Source of the DNA: Wolfiporia cocos
Lineage: Eukaryota > Basidiomycota > Agaricomycetes > Polyporales > Phaeolaceae
Direction: 5' to 3'
DNA: 64,000 bases
Assembly: GCA_029448655.1 (NCBI GenBank)
Contig: JACCLO010000006.1
Coordinates: forward strand, 1,550,001-1,614,000
Positions 33,191-43,927 of this stretch are shown here, in pieces; within the stretch, counting starts at the first letter, position 1; each line of letters opens with the position of its first letter. The position numbers and the translations under genes are program-made. A model generated the notes under the pieces. The model saw nothing but the letters and a program-made list of their open reading frames with translations. It made no database searches and was not told the DNA's origin.

Positions 33191-34774
33191 GGCTTGGGGC
33201 TTGTAGAGCACCGTGATCGTACTGATTATAAATGGTGTTGGAACTCGTATGCAGCGATACAAAATTTGTAAGTCCCTATGAGTCCGCGCGAGTGATCGGC
33301 AGCGCCACCGATCGCAAGATGATGCCCAACCCCGTCTTGATTGCGCACTACCACGGGGCCGAAACGCCGTCTGAGGTAATCTCCGCTACGTAGCATGTTG
33401 TATGACATGTGATCCCACATGCAGTCAAAGGCCGTTGACTTGCTGATCAAGTAGAAGGTGAGTACTTATGCCTTTCTGGCTTCATGGCTCGTCTAGTCGC
33501 GCTTGAGCTTGAAAGTGATGTGCTAGTAGCCATGCTGGGCCCCCCGGTTTCTTGAGTCACTAGGAAGGCACAACTTCAAAGTCGACTGTATGTTTCGCTT
33601 TGCTTCCTAAGCCACAGTGAATGTTGAGATCGCCTTTCTGACAGGCCGGGATCCCATACAAGTGACAGTCTCCTGGGTTCTGCAACGCCTCGAATGCACG
33701 CAGCACTGGGTCAAACGCAGTATAGGCGGTCAAAATTGATGACAAATCCATTTCTCTGTTGGACCGATCTGGCCGAATGTGCTCTCGAAGCACAGCAGAT
33801 CGCGGTGCGGATCTCTGTGGCGCCGAAGCAGCCGCGTAGCTGCCTTGTGAGCGGCATTCTCATCAAACCTGAAGCGTCCCGCTCTTGGCCCTCGCTGACA
33901 TGTTTCGGATTCCCGGTAGACTCCTGCACTGTGCGGTTCGACGAAGTCTAAACTCTATCAGGGACTCAAGACGCTCGCTACTGCCGGTCGAACTCCCTTC
34001 TCATTTCTTTCTCTGTTATCTACTGCTCGGCTCGGAGTCCACAAGCACCACAAGCCCTTCTGCATGGCATTTCTGCAACCTCGGTATTTACGGGCATGAG
34101 ACCATTATGCTAATCAACCGTACGATCAGCTCCTTGATACACATTATCCTGCGTTCCAGCGGCGGCTCTGGCTCACACGTCACAGCAACCGGAACTCGCG
34201 CTCTACTCGGAAACGAAGATGAGGTCCTGTGAGCTGTGACTATGGCTCCTCTTTGCTGTACCCTGGGTAGGACCGAAAACTCTGATTATCAAATCGAGTC
34301 ATGGCGCGCCGGGGCGTCTGCCTGTCGATCTGCCAGCCAGCTTCCTCCAAATGAATGTGGATTGTTGTTCTTGTGCGGCCACTTGTGTCTTTTGCCGGGT
34401 TTCAGGCTCCTTTCTGTTCCGAATACAATACCTGCCGGGCGATAGGTGTCGTGGAGCTTTGGCTTTGTTCGGTAGAATGCCAGACGCCCTTTGGCTGTGA
34501 CAGCTGCCAGCAGCGCCATCACCATCTATGTTTCGCACTCGCGTACCCCTCAGTAGCAATTTGTCATGGACCCGACGCCAAGCCACCTCTGCCTCACATA
34601 TACACCTATGGGGACTCTTTGGCTGGGTAACTAATTACGCCAACATCCATCTACGTGATATCACCCTCTGGACGACTGTGACGAACCGCGATGAGTGGCA
34701 GGCGAGATGCTGACGTATGTGCTCATACGTTTATGTTGTATTGCTGCACGAGCTCATACTGTGTGCAGCTTAAC
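33191..34774. other. Intergenic DNA, possible gene remnants
   Basis: No complete gene. A minus-strand frame at 33560-33793 ends in a protein-like stretch (FEALQNPGDCHLYGIP, then AKHTVDFEVVPS), and a plus-strand stretch around 33290-33453 could be a spliced C-terminus (NPVLIAHYHGAETPSE, intron, SKAVDLLIK and stop). Neither belongs to a family that I recognise; both may be remnants. Confidence 0.3.
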
Positions 34775-37105
34775 ATGTCTAATGAGAAGGCGCAATCGGT
34801 GTCGCGCGTCAGTCTATCTCCGACGTTAAGTCTTCGGTCCAAGGAACGCCACGTTATTGCACCTCCACCGCCGGATACTGGTGGAGAACGCAAGGTAACT
34901 TTTGTGGACTGGAGGGCTTCTCTATCTTGACATATGTGGCGATCACTATTAGACGGGCGCTTCAGAGGGTCAACGGACGCCTGCATTGACTCAATACGCG
35001 GATAACCTATATAAGAGGAAGGATGCTAGGGAGGCTTGGGCCGATTGCTCTAGAACAATATGGACGAACGAGAAGGAGGAAGTAAATGCGTACAAGGAAG
35101 AAATTGATACGTTACTCACTTTCGTGGGTATCTTCCGCGCTGTCGAGCACACCAAGTGCACGTTGCTGACATGAGAGACATAGGCCGGTCTATTCTCAGC
35201 AGTCGTCTCCGTGTTCAGTGTCGACGAATACACCACTCTATTCTCAACCTCAGCCCAAACCACGTCAGACGCGGCTGTTACTCACCTCATCCTAATGCAA
35301 ATATCCTCACAACTGTCTAGCCTCTCAGTAAATCCCGGCTACATCAATTCCACGGTTCCAGCATTCTCGACCTCTCTCGCATCTGAGGTTACCTCTTCGG
35401 CTTCGTACAACTCAGAGGTTGTCAACATCCTTTGGTTCTCCTCTCTCATGCTTTCTTTGGGAGCGGCTTCCATCGGAATCTCGGCCAGGCAGTGGCTGAA
35501 CTATCACGTAGGACACACATCAAATACGCCTATACAAAGTGTAAGGATATGGCACCTTCGACACACGGCCTTCATCAAATGGCGAATACCCCAGATCATC
35601 GCTATACTCCCTGTGCTGCTCCAGATTGCGCTCGTCCTGTTCCTCGTCGGCTTGGTCATCCGTCTGTGGCCGCTGAATCAGGTCGTCGCTCTTGTAATGG
35701 CAGCGCTGCTAGCGATTCTGTCCGCGTTCCTTATCGTTACTGCCATCCTCCCGACATTCAACACCTCCTGCCCGTATAAGTCGTCACAGGCCTGGTGGCC
35801 GTTCTGGGTCACGCGAAGGATGTTCATCTCAACTCTCAGCATCATTCACCGCGGCATCGTGCAGAGCAAGGATTGTCTGCATCTCATCCACGGCTATCTC
35901 AACGAGAACAGCATAAACGACATCCTGGAGTTCCTCTCTCAGCTGCTCCAGGACAAGTGGTCGGAAATTGTCGACTTCTCCATCGCGCAGGCGGTCCGCC
36001 TCGCCCACCTGCGTCCCGCAGACTGGGTCGCGCTCGAACGCCAGCGCCTCGGCGCGGTGACGGATGCGGAGCTTGCCGCGGTCATCGTGAAGGCCGACGC
36101 GATATACATGGACGACTCCTTCCTCGTCGACGTCATCCAGCCTGTCCTGCGGCCTGAGTTCCTGTTGGGCGACGATGCCTTCGATGCGTGCGAGCAGATC
36201 CTGGAGCATAGGCGCTGCTGGCCGCGCGACGAGGTCGACGCTGCGAACCTGGCGCGGTCGGTCAGGAGCCTGAGCTCCGACAGCTTGCTGGCGATTCAGG
36301 CGATGTTGTTGGATATGTTCGAGAGCATCATGAAGCTGCCTGGCCTTGAAGGGAACCTGGGTCGCGCTGCGAGGACGTATTGTGTGCTCTTCCAAACGAT
36401 ACGTGTTGTTGGAGAACATGATCGTGTCTTGGACCGCTTGCGAACATCCATGAACATGCAAAACTCGGACGATATGTCATACTATCAGATCCTGAACGAT
36501 ATCATGGATTGGACACTAGCATTAAACCTGCCGCTGATCGCCGAGGGTACGTCTCTCTTGTTTGCTCATGGTATACTGCCACTGCATTTTGACGTACCAT
36601 TTCAGAGGTTGAAGAGTACATCCACTGTATTTCTGCCATTGAAGACCCTGAGCGACTTTTGGATGCGTGCATAACAACTCTCAAACTATGCAGCTCCCTC
36701 CCCAGCGAGGAATTGCCTCGCGTTGATTCACAAGTGCGAGAGACAGTCTGCTCAGTACCAGAACGTCTTCGGAGCATACCAGGTTGGGAAAAGCTTACCG
36801 ACTACGACACGACACCATTCCTGCAGAAGGTTCACGACTTGCTCTGGCAATGCATCCTTTGCGCACAACGTCATGGGGCAGAACTCTTCGCGGATGGGAC
36901 AGTGGTTGAGACTTACACCGTGTTCGCATCCCGGGATATTTCTGGCCCGTGGAAGAAATCACTGCAGGAAACCCTCGAAGTATTGAGCTCTGAGGTGGCC
37001 GATCGGCGAAGTACACCTTTGCCCACAAATCCTGACCAGGAAAATGTACACGACGATAGACAAACCATGACCCAGCGCCTTGCAAAGGTGTTGCCTCACT
37101 GCTAG
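34775..37105 (+). CDS. DUF6535-type multi-pass membrane protein (copy 2)
   Basis: Exons 34775-34894, 34953-35123, 35184-36546 and 36606-37105 close to 717 residues; introns 58, 60 and 59 nt. Core motifs: WTNEKEEVNAYKEEIDTLLTF then AGLFSAVVSVFSVDEY, QISSQLSSLSVNPGYINSTV and PAFSTSLASEV. Four hydrophobic helices follow (LWFSSLMLSLGAASIGIS; IIAILPVLLQIALVLFLVGL; MAALLAILSAFLIVTAIL). The C-terminal half is a soluble helical region like that of copy 1, which has the same splice position after the LLTF motif and another near the C-terminus. The third exon has higher GC (about 35.9-36.3 kb) than the flanks. Function of the family is unknown. Confidence 0.87.
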
Positions 37106-37458
37106 CATTGAACATTCATTGGATAGTATTCTCCGAGAAATCAGCTTTAGGTAGCGTTGCTCGCCACGACCTTGACGCTTTATAAAGATGGCTACTATGC
37201 AGACATGATATATATCACGCCTCAAATGATCGCTTCACCGATTACAACATCAATCCCCGCCTCAATCTGTATGACTTTTTACGAAGTAAAGCGTAGCATA
37301 GCTATAATGTCCTCTAACATTGTCACGAGCTACATATTCATGGTGAATGTAATGACCCCTTATATATATATCCTCCAGAAGCGCCATGCCAGCTTGATTC
37401 CTTGCTTAGTAAAGTAACACTTACCTGTCGCCGCAAGCGCGCGAGAAGCATGATGAGG
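37106..37458. other. 3' flank of DUF6535 copy 2
   Basis: AT-rich DNA without a recognisable gene; it ends with TGATGAGG (37451-37458), which is repeated on the far side of the palindromic element. Confidence 0.4.
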
Positions 37459-37583
37459 AGGGACTTCAGTCAATTATCTTAATCTGCCAACTGCCATTCG
37501 CTTAAGAAATCGCAGTTGCGAGCTAGGTTTGCACGCAGATTAATCTGCTAACTGCGGCAGATTAATCTACTGTGACAATAAAA

Positions 37584-37672
37584 TGGTACATCCCGGGGTC
37601 GAACCAAGGACCTTAGTGCAGATCAGAATAAGAGCATCGCAGCATACATTAGCCAACTGAGCTACAGTGGAA
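37584..37672 (-). other. tRNA-like sequence in left arm
   Basis: On the minus strand there is an A-box-like block (TAGCTCAGTTGG, + strand 37653-37664) and a B box GGTTCGACCCC (37595-37605) at tRNA spacing, with a T stem CTTGG/CCGGG that can pair and a 3' end GATGTACCA. The 5' acceptor strand does not pair with the 3' one and the D stem is lost, so it is not a functional tRNA by inspection. Confidence 0.6.
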
Positions 37673-37962
37673 CTAGTGTCCGCCCCATTTTAAGCAATAT
37701 ATAGAGTATTTTGTAAACTTCATTTTCGCAGTTTAACATCATCCATAACACAAATACAAATGAATCTGCCTCTAAAGACCTGTGATTCCAGTGTATTCAG
37801 ATTTTCCATGGTGAGTTGCTCCAGGTCAAGCATGGTAAATCAAGCTACCACTATCATTGATTTCTGTATGCTTGTTGGAGCAGTTAGTTGCCTTGATGAT
37901 TTGCGAAAATTGTGTGTAAAATTTGCGTTATATATTTTTTGATTGGTCCGCAGTAACTGTTA

Positions 37963-38048
37963 GCAATATGGCTCAGTTGGCTAATTACCCTGCGATGCTA
38001 TTATTCTCATCTGTGCTAAGGTCCTTGGTTCGAATCCTGGATGTACCA
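37963..38048 (+). other. tRNA-like sequence in right arm
   Basis: Plus-strand A box TGGCTCAGTTGG (37969-37980) and a consensus B box GGTTCGAATCC (38027-38037), ending GATGTACCA. This is the inverted partner of the left-arm copy, with several differences. The boxes fit an internal RNA polymerase III promoter; acceptor pairing is absent. Confidence 0.6.
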
Positions 38049-38182
38049 TTTTATTGTCACAGTAGATTAATCTGCCGCAGTTAGCAGATTAATCTGCGTG
38101 CAAACCTAGCTCGCAACTGCGATTTCTTAAGCGAAGGGCAGTTGGCAGATTAAGATAATTGACTGAAACTCTACTGATGAGG

Positions 38183-38527
38183 GTTGTTTTGAATACATTT
38201 GTACCCCACCGCAGTAGACTAGGTGCAAAGGCGGTCGCGCCGGGCGCGGTAAGTACGGAGATTACGTGCGGCGAGGGTAAGGGCGCGTCAGGTAAAGCGT
38301 ATTATGTAGTACGATGTGTAAGGGGTAGTTATGAGGTAAACATGATGAGGTTTGCATGGCGCAGAGCTGTTATAGATCGTGTTTTCTGAACAAGCGGCAA
38401 TATCGAGCCTGATGCTTTAACCACGGTCAGTAGTCTGTGACCCATTGTGCTGCAGCTGTGATGCTTATATCCTGTATCCAGATCGACTCATCATCGAGAG
38501 TTGCAGCCCGACTAAGTCTATGCAGCT
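38183..38527. other. 5' flank of the broken F-box gene
   Basis: No recognisable gene; it may include the promoter or a missed first exon of the F-box gene. Confidence 0.35.
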
Positions 38528-39526
38528 ATGCAGATGAATAGCATGAATTTGAACTCACAAGGGCCACCGCCTTGGGCGTGCTTGTCTACTGGGGGGAGAG
38601 CTAAAGGCTGGCACATATTTAAGTCCTGCAGTCTCTGGTGCGAAGGGGACAATGGTGAAGAGAATACCTGGGGAGATGGCAGTTCAAACCCAATCTTCGC
38701 GGTCTGGCTTCCGGAGAGAAGAATTCTCTGCCCTTTACCACCATTGCTAGCAATTCGGATTCCATATGAGATGCTGGACCTCATCGTCAACCACGCCCCA
38801 GTCATCGATGTGCTCTCCATAGCACCCTACGCGGATCCTTCCCTGGATCGTCTTATAACAGAGAATAGAGCCGCCCTCCTTCGTTGGGCGCTGGTCTGCC
38901 GCACCTGGCATCGTCGGTGCATCCAGTATCTTTACCCGTCAATCGCGATCAATCGACGGGCATACGACGGGCTCGTGTTGTCGCTTAACAGGTCCATAGG
39001 ATCTCTCAGACAAAACCTACAGTCTGTCCACATTCTCTATATCAGGGAGTCTGATGTAAAACAATTCTTCCGTCTCGTTCCACGAACGCTGGGAACTTAT
39101 CTCGCGAGATTGCATACGTTGCATGTGGAACCAGGTGTAATCAAGGAAGATGCGCACTTCCCTCTCCGATTGGACTCGACTTTCTTCGCGCTCCTTCCGC
39201 TTTTAGGAGCGAAAGTCACCAGCTTGGCGCTGATATATCTGACGTGGCGCAGCGCCAGCGACTTTTGGAGGGTCATCGCCTGCTTCCCAAACCTTCAGAA
39301 ACTGTCCGTGGACTTGAACAACCTTCATGGAGCTCTCCACTGGCACAATTTCTTCACAAGTAATAACCCATACCTGCGCGTGTCGAAAAGGCCCGATATT
39401 TCCGATCTTTATGTGGATGCTTCCACTGCCAATGAGACTATGCTGTTCAAACAATTTTTACAATGGCTACTTATTTCGCCACTCCCCATCAGATCTTTGT
39501 CAATCCATCCACCTGTCTGCCTAATG

Positions 39527-39531
39527 CATAT
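39527..39531. repeat. 5-bp target duplication, left of Ty3 element
   Basis: CATAT, repeated at 48857-48861 directly after the 3' LTR. Confidence 0.9.
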
Positions 39532-39902
39532 TGTCACAAGCCGATTTTCTCCAACTAGCTTGCGACTAGAGACAACCCTTATCTTATCTAAGCGCCCGCC
39601 TATACATCACGTGCAAGGACCCCGAACACCCCACACGTGCTTACACAGACCCCGGACACCCTTGTTGTGGCTCTACACCTACGATAGGGTTTACCATACT
39701 CTAAACGGTCTATCAGATTACGTAATACTGTATAGTAGCCAAACATGTACAAACAGCCTACGAACATATATACCAGCCAGACAAGCAGGGAGCACCCCAG
39801 ACTCGTCTTGGCCTTTGTTGCCTTGAGTAGCCTCAGACTAGGAATACGCTTCCACGCGAGTAATATTCCCCTGAGTAGTTGCTTGAGATAGCGCTTGTGT
39901 CA
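39532..39902 (+). repeat. 5' LTR (371 bp)
   Basis: TG...CA termini (TGTCACAAGC / GCGCTTGTGTCA). A TATA box ATATATA (39766-39772) lies 27 bp upstream of AGACTCGTCTT (39799-39809), the likely RNA start and self-primer. Confidence 0.95.
39766..39772 (+). promoter_or_regulatory. LTR TATA box
   Basis: ATATATA placed about 27 bp before the inferred transcript start in the 5' LTR; the same box is in the 3' LTR. Confidence 0.65.
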
Positions 39903-39903
39903 T

Positions 39904-39914
39904 AAGACGAGTCT
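39904..39914 (+). other. Self-priming primer-binding site
   Basis: AAGACGAGTCT, one base after the 5' LTR, is the exact 11-nt reverse complement of AGACTCGTCTT inside the LTR at 39799-39809. In Tf1/sushi-type elements the first nucleotides of the RNA fold onto this site and prime minus-strand synthesis without a tRNA. Confidence 0.75.
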
Positions 39915-40674
39915 CCACCCTGTGTAGCGGTTTACCCTACACAACCCCGGCGCACTAGGGGCAAAGTGCACCTTTCTTTCGCTCTTGTTGAACTTCGGTT
40001 CTCCGAGCACGTGATCGGTTCTCATACCCGCCACATCCCAGGGTTAAGGGATTAGAGTTCTGGGGGAATCACTTGCGAACAGCGTGTAGGGGACCTCTCC
40101 TACCGTTGCTTCTAAGCTACTGGACCAACACCGTGCAACGCGGTTGTAAAGGTCTTGGGTTACAACCCCACCACAGTAACTGTGCACCCGACGCGTAATA
40201 ATCAAAGGCGTTAAGGGGCCCTGTGGCAGTGTACAGAGGCACTGGTCGTCTAGTTACGGGCCTTACTGCCCCGACGATACGTGCATTACCGCGCCCCCGT
40301 TACTATAGAACCCAGCGCGTAACCCGCGGCTGAAGAGGCAGGAAATCGCCTAATACTGTACCGGCATTTGCCGCCCTACGGTAGAATCTTTTACACGCCC
40401 CACCACATAGGCGGATAGTTCCCATGCCCCTGGTATCCCGAATTAGCTTCAGGGCTGGACGAGGTTTCGGAGGCTGCGTTTTCTCGCCGGCTTTGGGAAG
40501 AAAACCCCTTAGCGTTTCTTGGCACATCTCCGAAAAGAGGTGGACGCAGTTTGTAGTGGATTGAGACTTTCTAGTTACCACCCCGATAGCTCTTCGGAGG
40601 TGCCACAGTGGGCAGGTAGCGGTCTTGATCGCGACTACATTTTTCACATACATACACATTCTCCTTACGTACGA
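39915..40674 (+). other. Ty3 5' untranslated leader
   Basis: About 760 bp between primer-binding site and the first candidate Gag ATG (40675). No domain is encoded; it probably contains the packaging signal. Confidence 0.5.
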
Positions 40675-41122
40675 TGGCCGCACAACCCCAAGCGTCGAAT
40701 ACATCCGCGACCCACGACCCCCGCAAAACCCGTTCGAAGCCCAGACCCCGGCAGACGTCCCGCTCCCCGCCTCGATCGACCCGTTCCGCCCAGGGCAGTG
40801 GGTGAATTACCAAATGCACGGCCTCCCCGAAGACTTCGCGTTCTTGTTGGTAGCAGACAGCATCCACGCCCCCCGACAAAACGTCGAAGTCGCCCCGGTC
40901 CACACCGAGACCATCGGAGACGCACGCCCCGCTCGCTCACTAGCTTACGGAGCATCGGTTGAGGACCAAGGCCCCGGTGTGGAACGGTTGGAACAGGCTT
41001 TCCAGTTGGCAAGGGAACAGTCGAACACGGTGCGTGCCGGTAGCCAGTTGGGCCACATCGACTCACCTCTCGCCATGCAGTGGGCATTCCCACCCAACCC
41101 CACGACAGCGGACTTCGGCACG
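40675..41122 (+). pseudogene. Gag N-terminal segment (broken)
   Basis: The only well-placed ATG (40675) opens a frame that stops after 43 codons, while the Gag-like reading (PADVPLPASIDPFRPGQWVN, then HGLPEDFAFLLVADS) runs in the next frame, which has no early ATG. A one-nucleotide indel between about 40700 and 40750 is the simplest explanation. The Gag frame then stops at a TGA (41123-41125) before continuing in the same frame. Confidence 0.65.
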
Positions 41123-41125
41123 TGA

Positions 41126-43927
41126 TGCCAACAGGTTGCGCAGGCAATGGTAGCAGCAGGGACATGGTCACGAGAAATGGGAGCTTGGTTCCTACGGGAG
41201 GCCCAACGATTGCAGGCGGACGCTCTCCAAGCCGGAGACGCGGCTTCACTCCACAGCCAGGCACCACCTCCTGTCCGCACACCAATCACGGAAGCCGAAA
41301 GCAGATTCCGTCCGGTAGAAAACTGGGTTCGATCGGTACACATGCACTCTCCCCAGCGGACACCGCGCGGATCCCGGCCTCTCCCCACTCCCCCGACTCG
41401 TGGAAATTCCCGGCAGACGAATCCATTCCTGCCCGGCTACACGCCACCGGTACTCACAGTCCCAGCTCCCGTTTGCCCCGACAACTTCGCACAGGCAGCC
41501 CGTCCACCACCCACGCACGACATGTTCGGTCATCCCCTACCAACACAGAACGCGCCCGTGAACACCTGGGGAGCCGCGCCTCTCCAGGGAACTCGTGCGT
41601 CTATGTGGAGGCCAATGAAACTGGCATCGTCGCAATGGGACGCATACTCGATACTGCCCGAACCACGACCTGACCCCCGGTACAAGTCAAAAGTCAGGGA
41701 ACCGGAGGCCTTCACCGGCACCGGATTCACGGACTGGTACATGCGGCTCCAGTTGTACATCAACGACAACGCTCCCATCCTCTTCACCGACTCGAAGAAG
41801 GTGGGCGCGGCGATCTCGTTGATCCGCGGTCCCAAGGTCGATTTGTGGGTAACGGCGTTCACCAGGGAACATTACCTGGGAGGACAATGGAGGGTCAGCT
41901 GGCAACGGTTTGTCTGGGAACTGCACCTAAAGTTCGACGACCCGGACCTGGAGAAAAAGGCAGCGGTAGCAGCAGAGCGACTCACCATGATGCTCGGTAA
42001 AGGCGAGGAATACTTCCAGGAGCTAGAACGACTCCTGGGAGAAGCCAAGTATGACCGGGAGAACCAGGTGGTCCACAGTTGGGTCACCAGGGCCATCCCA
42101 AAGGACATTTACTCCTCGGTTCACCAGGCATTCGTCGCCGCCACCGTCAACGACAAATCGCAGCGTGGGTACAACATCCAGATCCCGGAGGATTACGAAT
42201 CCTGGAAACAGGCCATCCTCCGGACCGACAATGCGATGCGTCAACTCCGGGACGAGGAAAAACTGCGGAGCACCAAGGGTACCACGGACAAGGGCAAGGA
42301 GCGTGCTAAGCCCGAGCGCGCTCCCCGAGCGGAGCCAACAGCCGAAGAAAGGGCAAACTTGCTCAAGAGGAAGTGCCACTCTTGCAGCAAGACACAAGCA
42401 GAGGCACCAGGGAAGGGCTGCAACAAGCCCGTCTGGCACCAACCCAACTGGAAGCCCCGAGCAGCTACCAGTGGAGGGAACACCGGTGCCGGACCCTCAC
42501 AACCGGCGCGCACCCGCCAGGCCGTCGAAGGCCCACCCGCAGAAAAAGTCCTTGGGGAAGTATCCCAGGAGGACTTCGTGCGAATGGTGGCTGCCTGGGC
42601 CAAGGAAAATCCGGAGGCTGCGAAAGAAGCCGGATTCACTCAGGTACGTCCCCTCTTTAATAATAAGTTTTCAGTTCTGGAGATCGAGGAACCAGTAAAT
42701 GTCTCTATCTCCGAATCTGCCACGGAGGGTAACAAACCGGTGGATGGACTATATGGGCTAGGAACCGGGGCCCCGATATTCGATTACGCATCTGTACCAC
42801 GTTCTGTAGACTTGGCGCCTGGTGACGACGACGGAGCTTCAACATGCTCCGACGATTCGTTTGTAACAGCCTCAGAGGAGCCTCCCACCGGAGCTTGGCG
42901 GGAGGATAAAACCGTGCTTAATTCCTCTATTAATGTAAACTATGTGCCAATGGACGTAGACCCGGTTGTAGACTCAGATGTGCAGATGGCAGACGCATCT
43001 AAGCCTACAGTCCAGAGAAAGACGGAAAAGAAAGTGCGGCGTCGACGTGCCAAGAAGAAGGCAGTCACGCTCGACATATACTTAGACCACCCGCGGGCAA
43101 TTCCCCCTGAGCGCAAAAGCGAAGGGGCCGCGGGTTACGATCTTCACTCCGCGGAGGAAGTCGTTATACCCAATGGGAAACGTATCACCGTAGACACAGG
43201 CATAATGATCCGCATGCCACCCGGTGTATATGGCCGCATAGCTCCACGATCCGGACTCGCCCTGAAGGGAGTCAATGTGGAGGCCGGAGTAGTCGATGAA
43301 GACTACACCGGTCGGTTAAAAGTCATACTGAATAATCAGACTGGAACAGATTATCAGGTCGAGTACGGGGACAGAATCGCCCAGTTTATACTCGAATGCA
43401 ATATGACACCAGACACGCGCATAGTAAAGAGCATCAGGGAAACCAGACGCGGAACACAGGGGTTCGGCTCTACTGGTGAGAAACTCAGAGGGAATGTAGT
43501 GGTAATCCAGATGGGAAAACGGGGAAGGCAGATCGAAGTACCGATCACCCTCCACCGCCCTGACGGACGTGCCCTCTTCACAAAGGCATTGATAGACTCC
43601 GGTTCAACGGGATCGGTCATCAATCGTGCCTACGTGGAGGAACACAAACTCGAACAACTCCCACTAGACCGACCCGTCAAACTGTACAACACTGACAGGA
43701 GTACCAACGCTGCGGGCAAAATGACGCACTATGTTGAACTCCAGATGCAGATCGACACGCATTTGGAAACGCGCAAGTTCCACGTCACCGAGCTGAGCTC
43801 GGCAGACATATTCCTCGGCTTCGATTGGTTGGAAGACCATAATCCCACCATCGACTGGAAGAAACGCCGAATCACCTTCACCTGCAACTGCGAACACGAG
43901 CAGATCGAGGACGGTGACCATATTTAA
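41126..43927 (+). CDS. Gag-dUTPase-protease segment of Ty3 polyprotein
   Basis: Open from the TGA at 41123 to a TAA at 43925. Gag/capsid (about 41.6-42.3 kb; TDWYMRLQLYINDNAP, KVDLWVTAFTREHYLGGQWR) is followed by an unusual Cys/His cluster (CHSCSKTQAEAPGKGCNK, then WHQPNW), an acidic linker, and a complete dUTPase domain (43066-43485). Its five motifs are AAGYDLHSAEE, GRIAPRSGLALKGV, GVVDEDYTGRLKVILNN, GDRIAQFILE and RGTQGFGSTG. It would hydrolyse dUTP to dUMP and so limit uracil in element cDNA. A retropepsin follows (LIDSGSTGSVIN at about 43590, later ADIFLGFDWLEDHNP). The TAA lies between protease and RT, in the same frame as both, so it is probably a nonsense mutation rather than a normal boundary. 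Confidence 0.9.
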   Translation, partial: CQQVAQAMVAAGTWSREMGAWFLREAQRLQADALQAGDAASLHSQAPPPVRTPITEAESRFRPVENWVRSVHMHSPQRTPRGSRPLPTPPTRGNSRQTNPFLPGYTPPVLTVPAPVCPDNFAQAARPPPTHDMFGHPLPTQNAPVNTWGAAPLQGTRASMWRPMKLASSQWDAYSILPEPRPDPRYKSKVREPEAFTGTGFTDWYMRLQLYINDNAPILFTDSKKVGAAISLIRGPKVDLWVTAFTREHYLGGQWRVSWQRFVWELHLKFDDPDLEKKAAVAAERLTMMLGKGEEYFQELERLLGEAKYDRENQVVHSWVTRAIPKDIYSSVHQAFVAATVNDKSQRGYNIQIPEDYESWKQAILRTDNAMRQLRDEEKLRSTKGTTDKGKERAKPERAPRAEPTAEERANLLKRKCHSCSKTQAEAPGKGCNKPVWHQPNWKPRAATSGGNTGAGPSQPARTRQAVEGPPAEKVLGEVSQEDFVRMVAAWAKENPEAAKEAGFTQVRPLFNNKFSVLEIEEPVNVSISESATEGNKPVDGLYGLGTGAPIFDYASVPRSVDLAPGDDDGASTCSDDSFVTASEEPPTGAWREDKTVLNSSINVNYVPMDVDPVVDSDVQMADASKPTVQRKTEKKVRRRRAKKKAVTLDIYLDHPRAIPPERKSEGAAGYDLHSAEEVVIPNGKRITVDTGIMIRMPPGVYGRIAPRSGLALKGVNVEAGVVDEDYTGRLKVILNNQTGTDYQVEYGDRIAQFILECNMTPDTRIVKSIRETRRGTQGFGSTGEKLRGNVVVIQMGKRGRQIEVPITLHRPDGRALFTKALIDSGSTGSVINRAYVEEHKLEQLPLDRPVKLYNTDRSTNAAGKMTHYVELQMQIDTHLETRKFHVTELSSADIFLGFDWLEDHNPTIDWKKRRITFTCNCEHEQIEDGDHI

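Larger units (their letters stand above)
37459..38174. mobile_element. Palindromic element with ~200-bp inverted arms carrying tRNA-like sequences
   Basis: Left arm 37465 to about 37672 is the reverse complement of the right arm, about 37964 to 38168. The outer ~128 bp of each arm match with one mismatch; the inner ~80 bp are more diverged and contain a tRNA-like block in each arm. The ~290-bp AT-rich centre has no coding capacity. TGATGAGG occurs directly at 37451-37458 and 38175-38182 and may be an 8-bp target duplication. Inside each arm are short perfect palindromes (GCAGATTAATCTGC). It looks like a non-autonomous fold-back element or MITE, fairly young from its arm identity. Confidence 0.75.

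Noticed and set aside
27080..33238. Extension of the LINE-flanking inverted repeat to the shared CATTTATA block
   Set aside because: The order of the blocks differs between the two sides, so the 10-bp match is probably a chance TATA-like sequence.
37584..38048. Two functional tRNA genes
   Set aside because: A and B boxes and a pairing T stem exist in one copy, but the acceptor strands do not pair and the D stem is lost in both.
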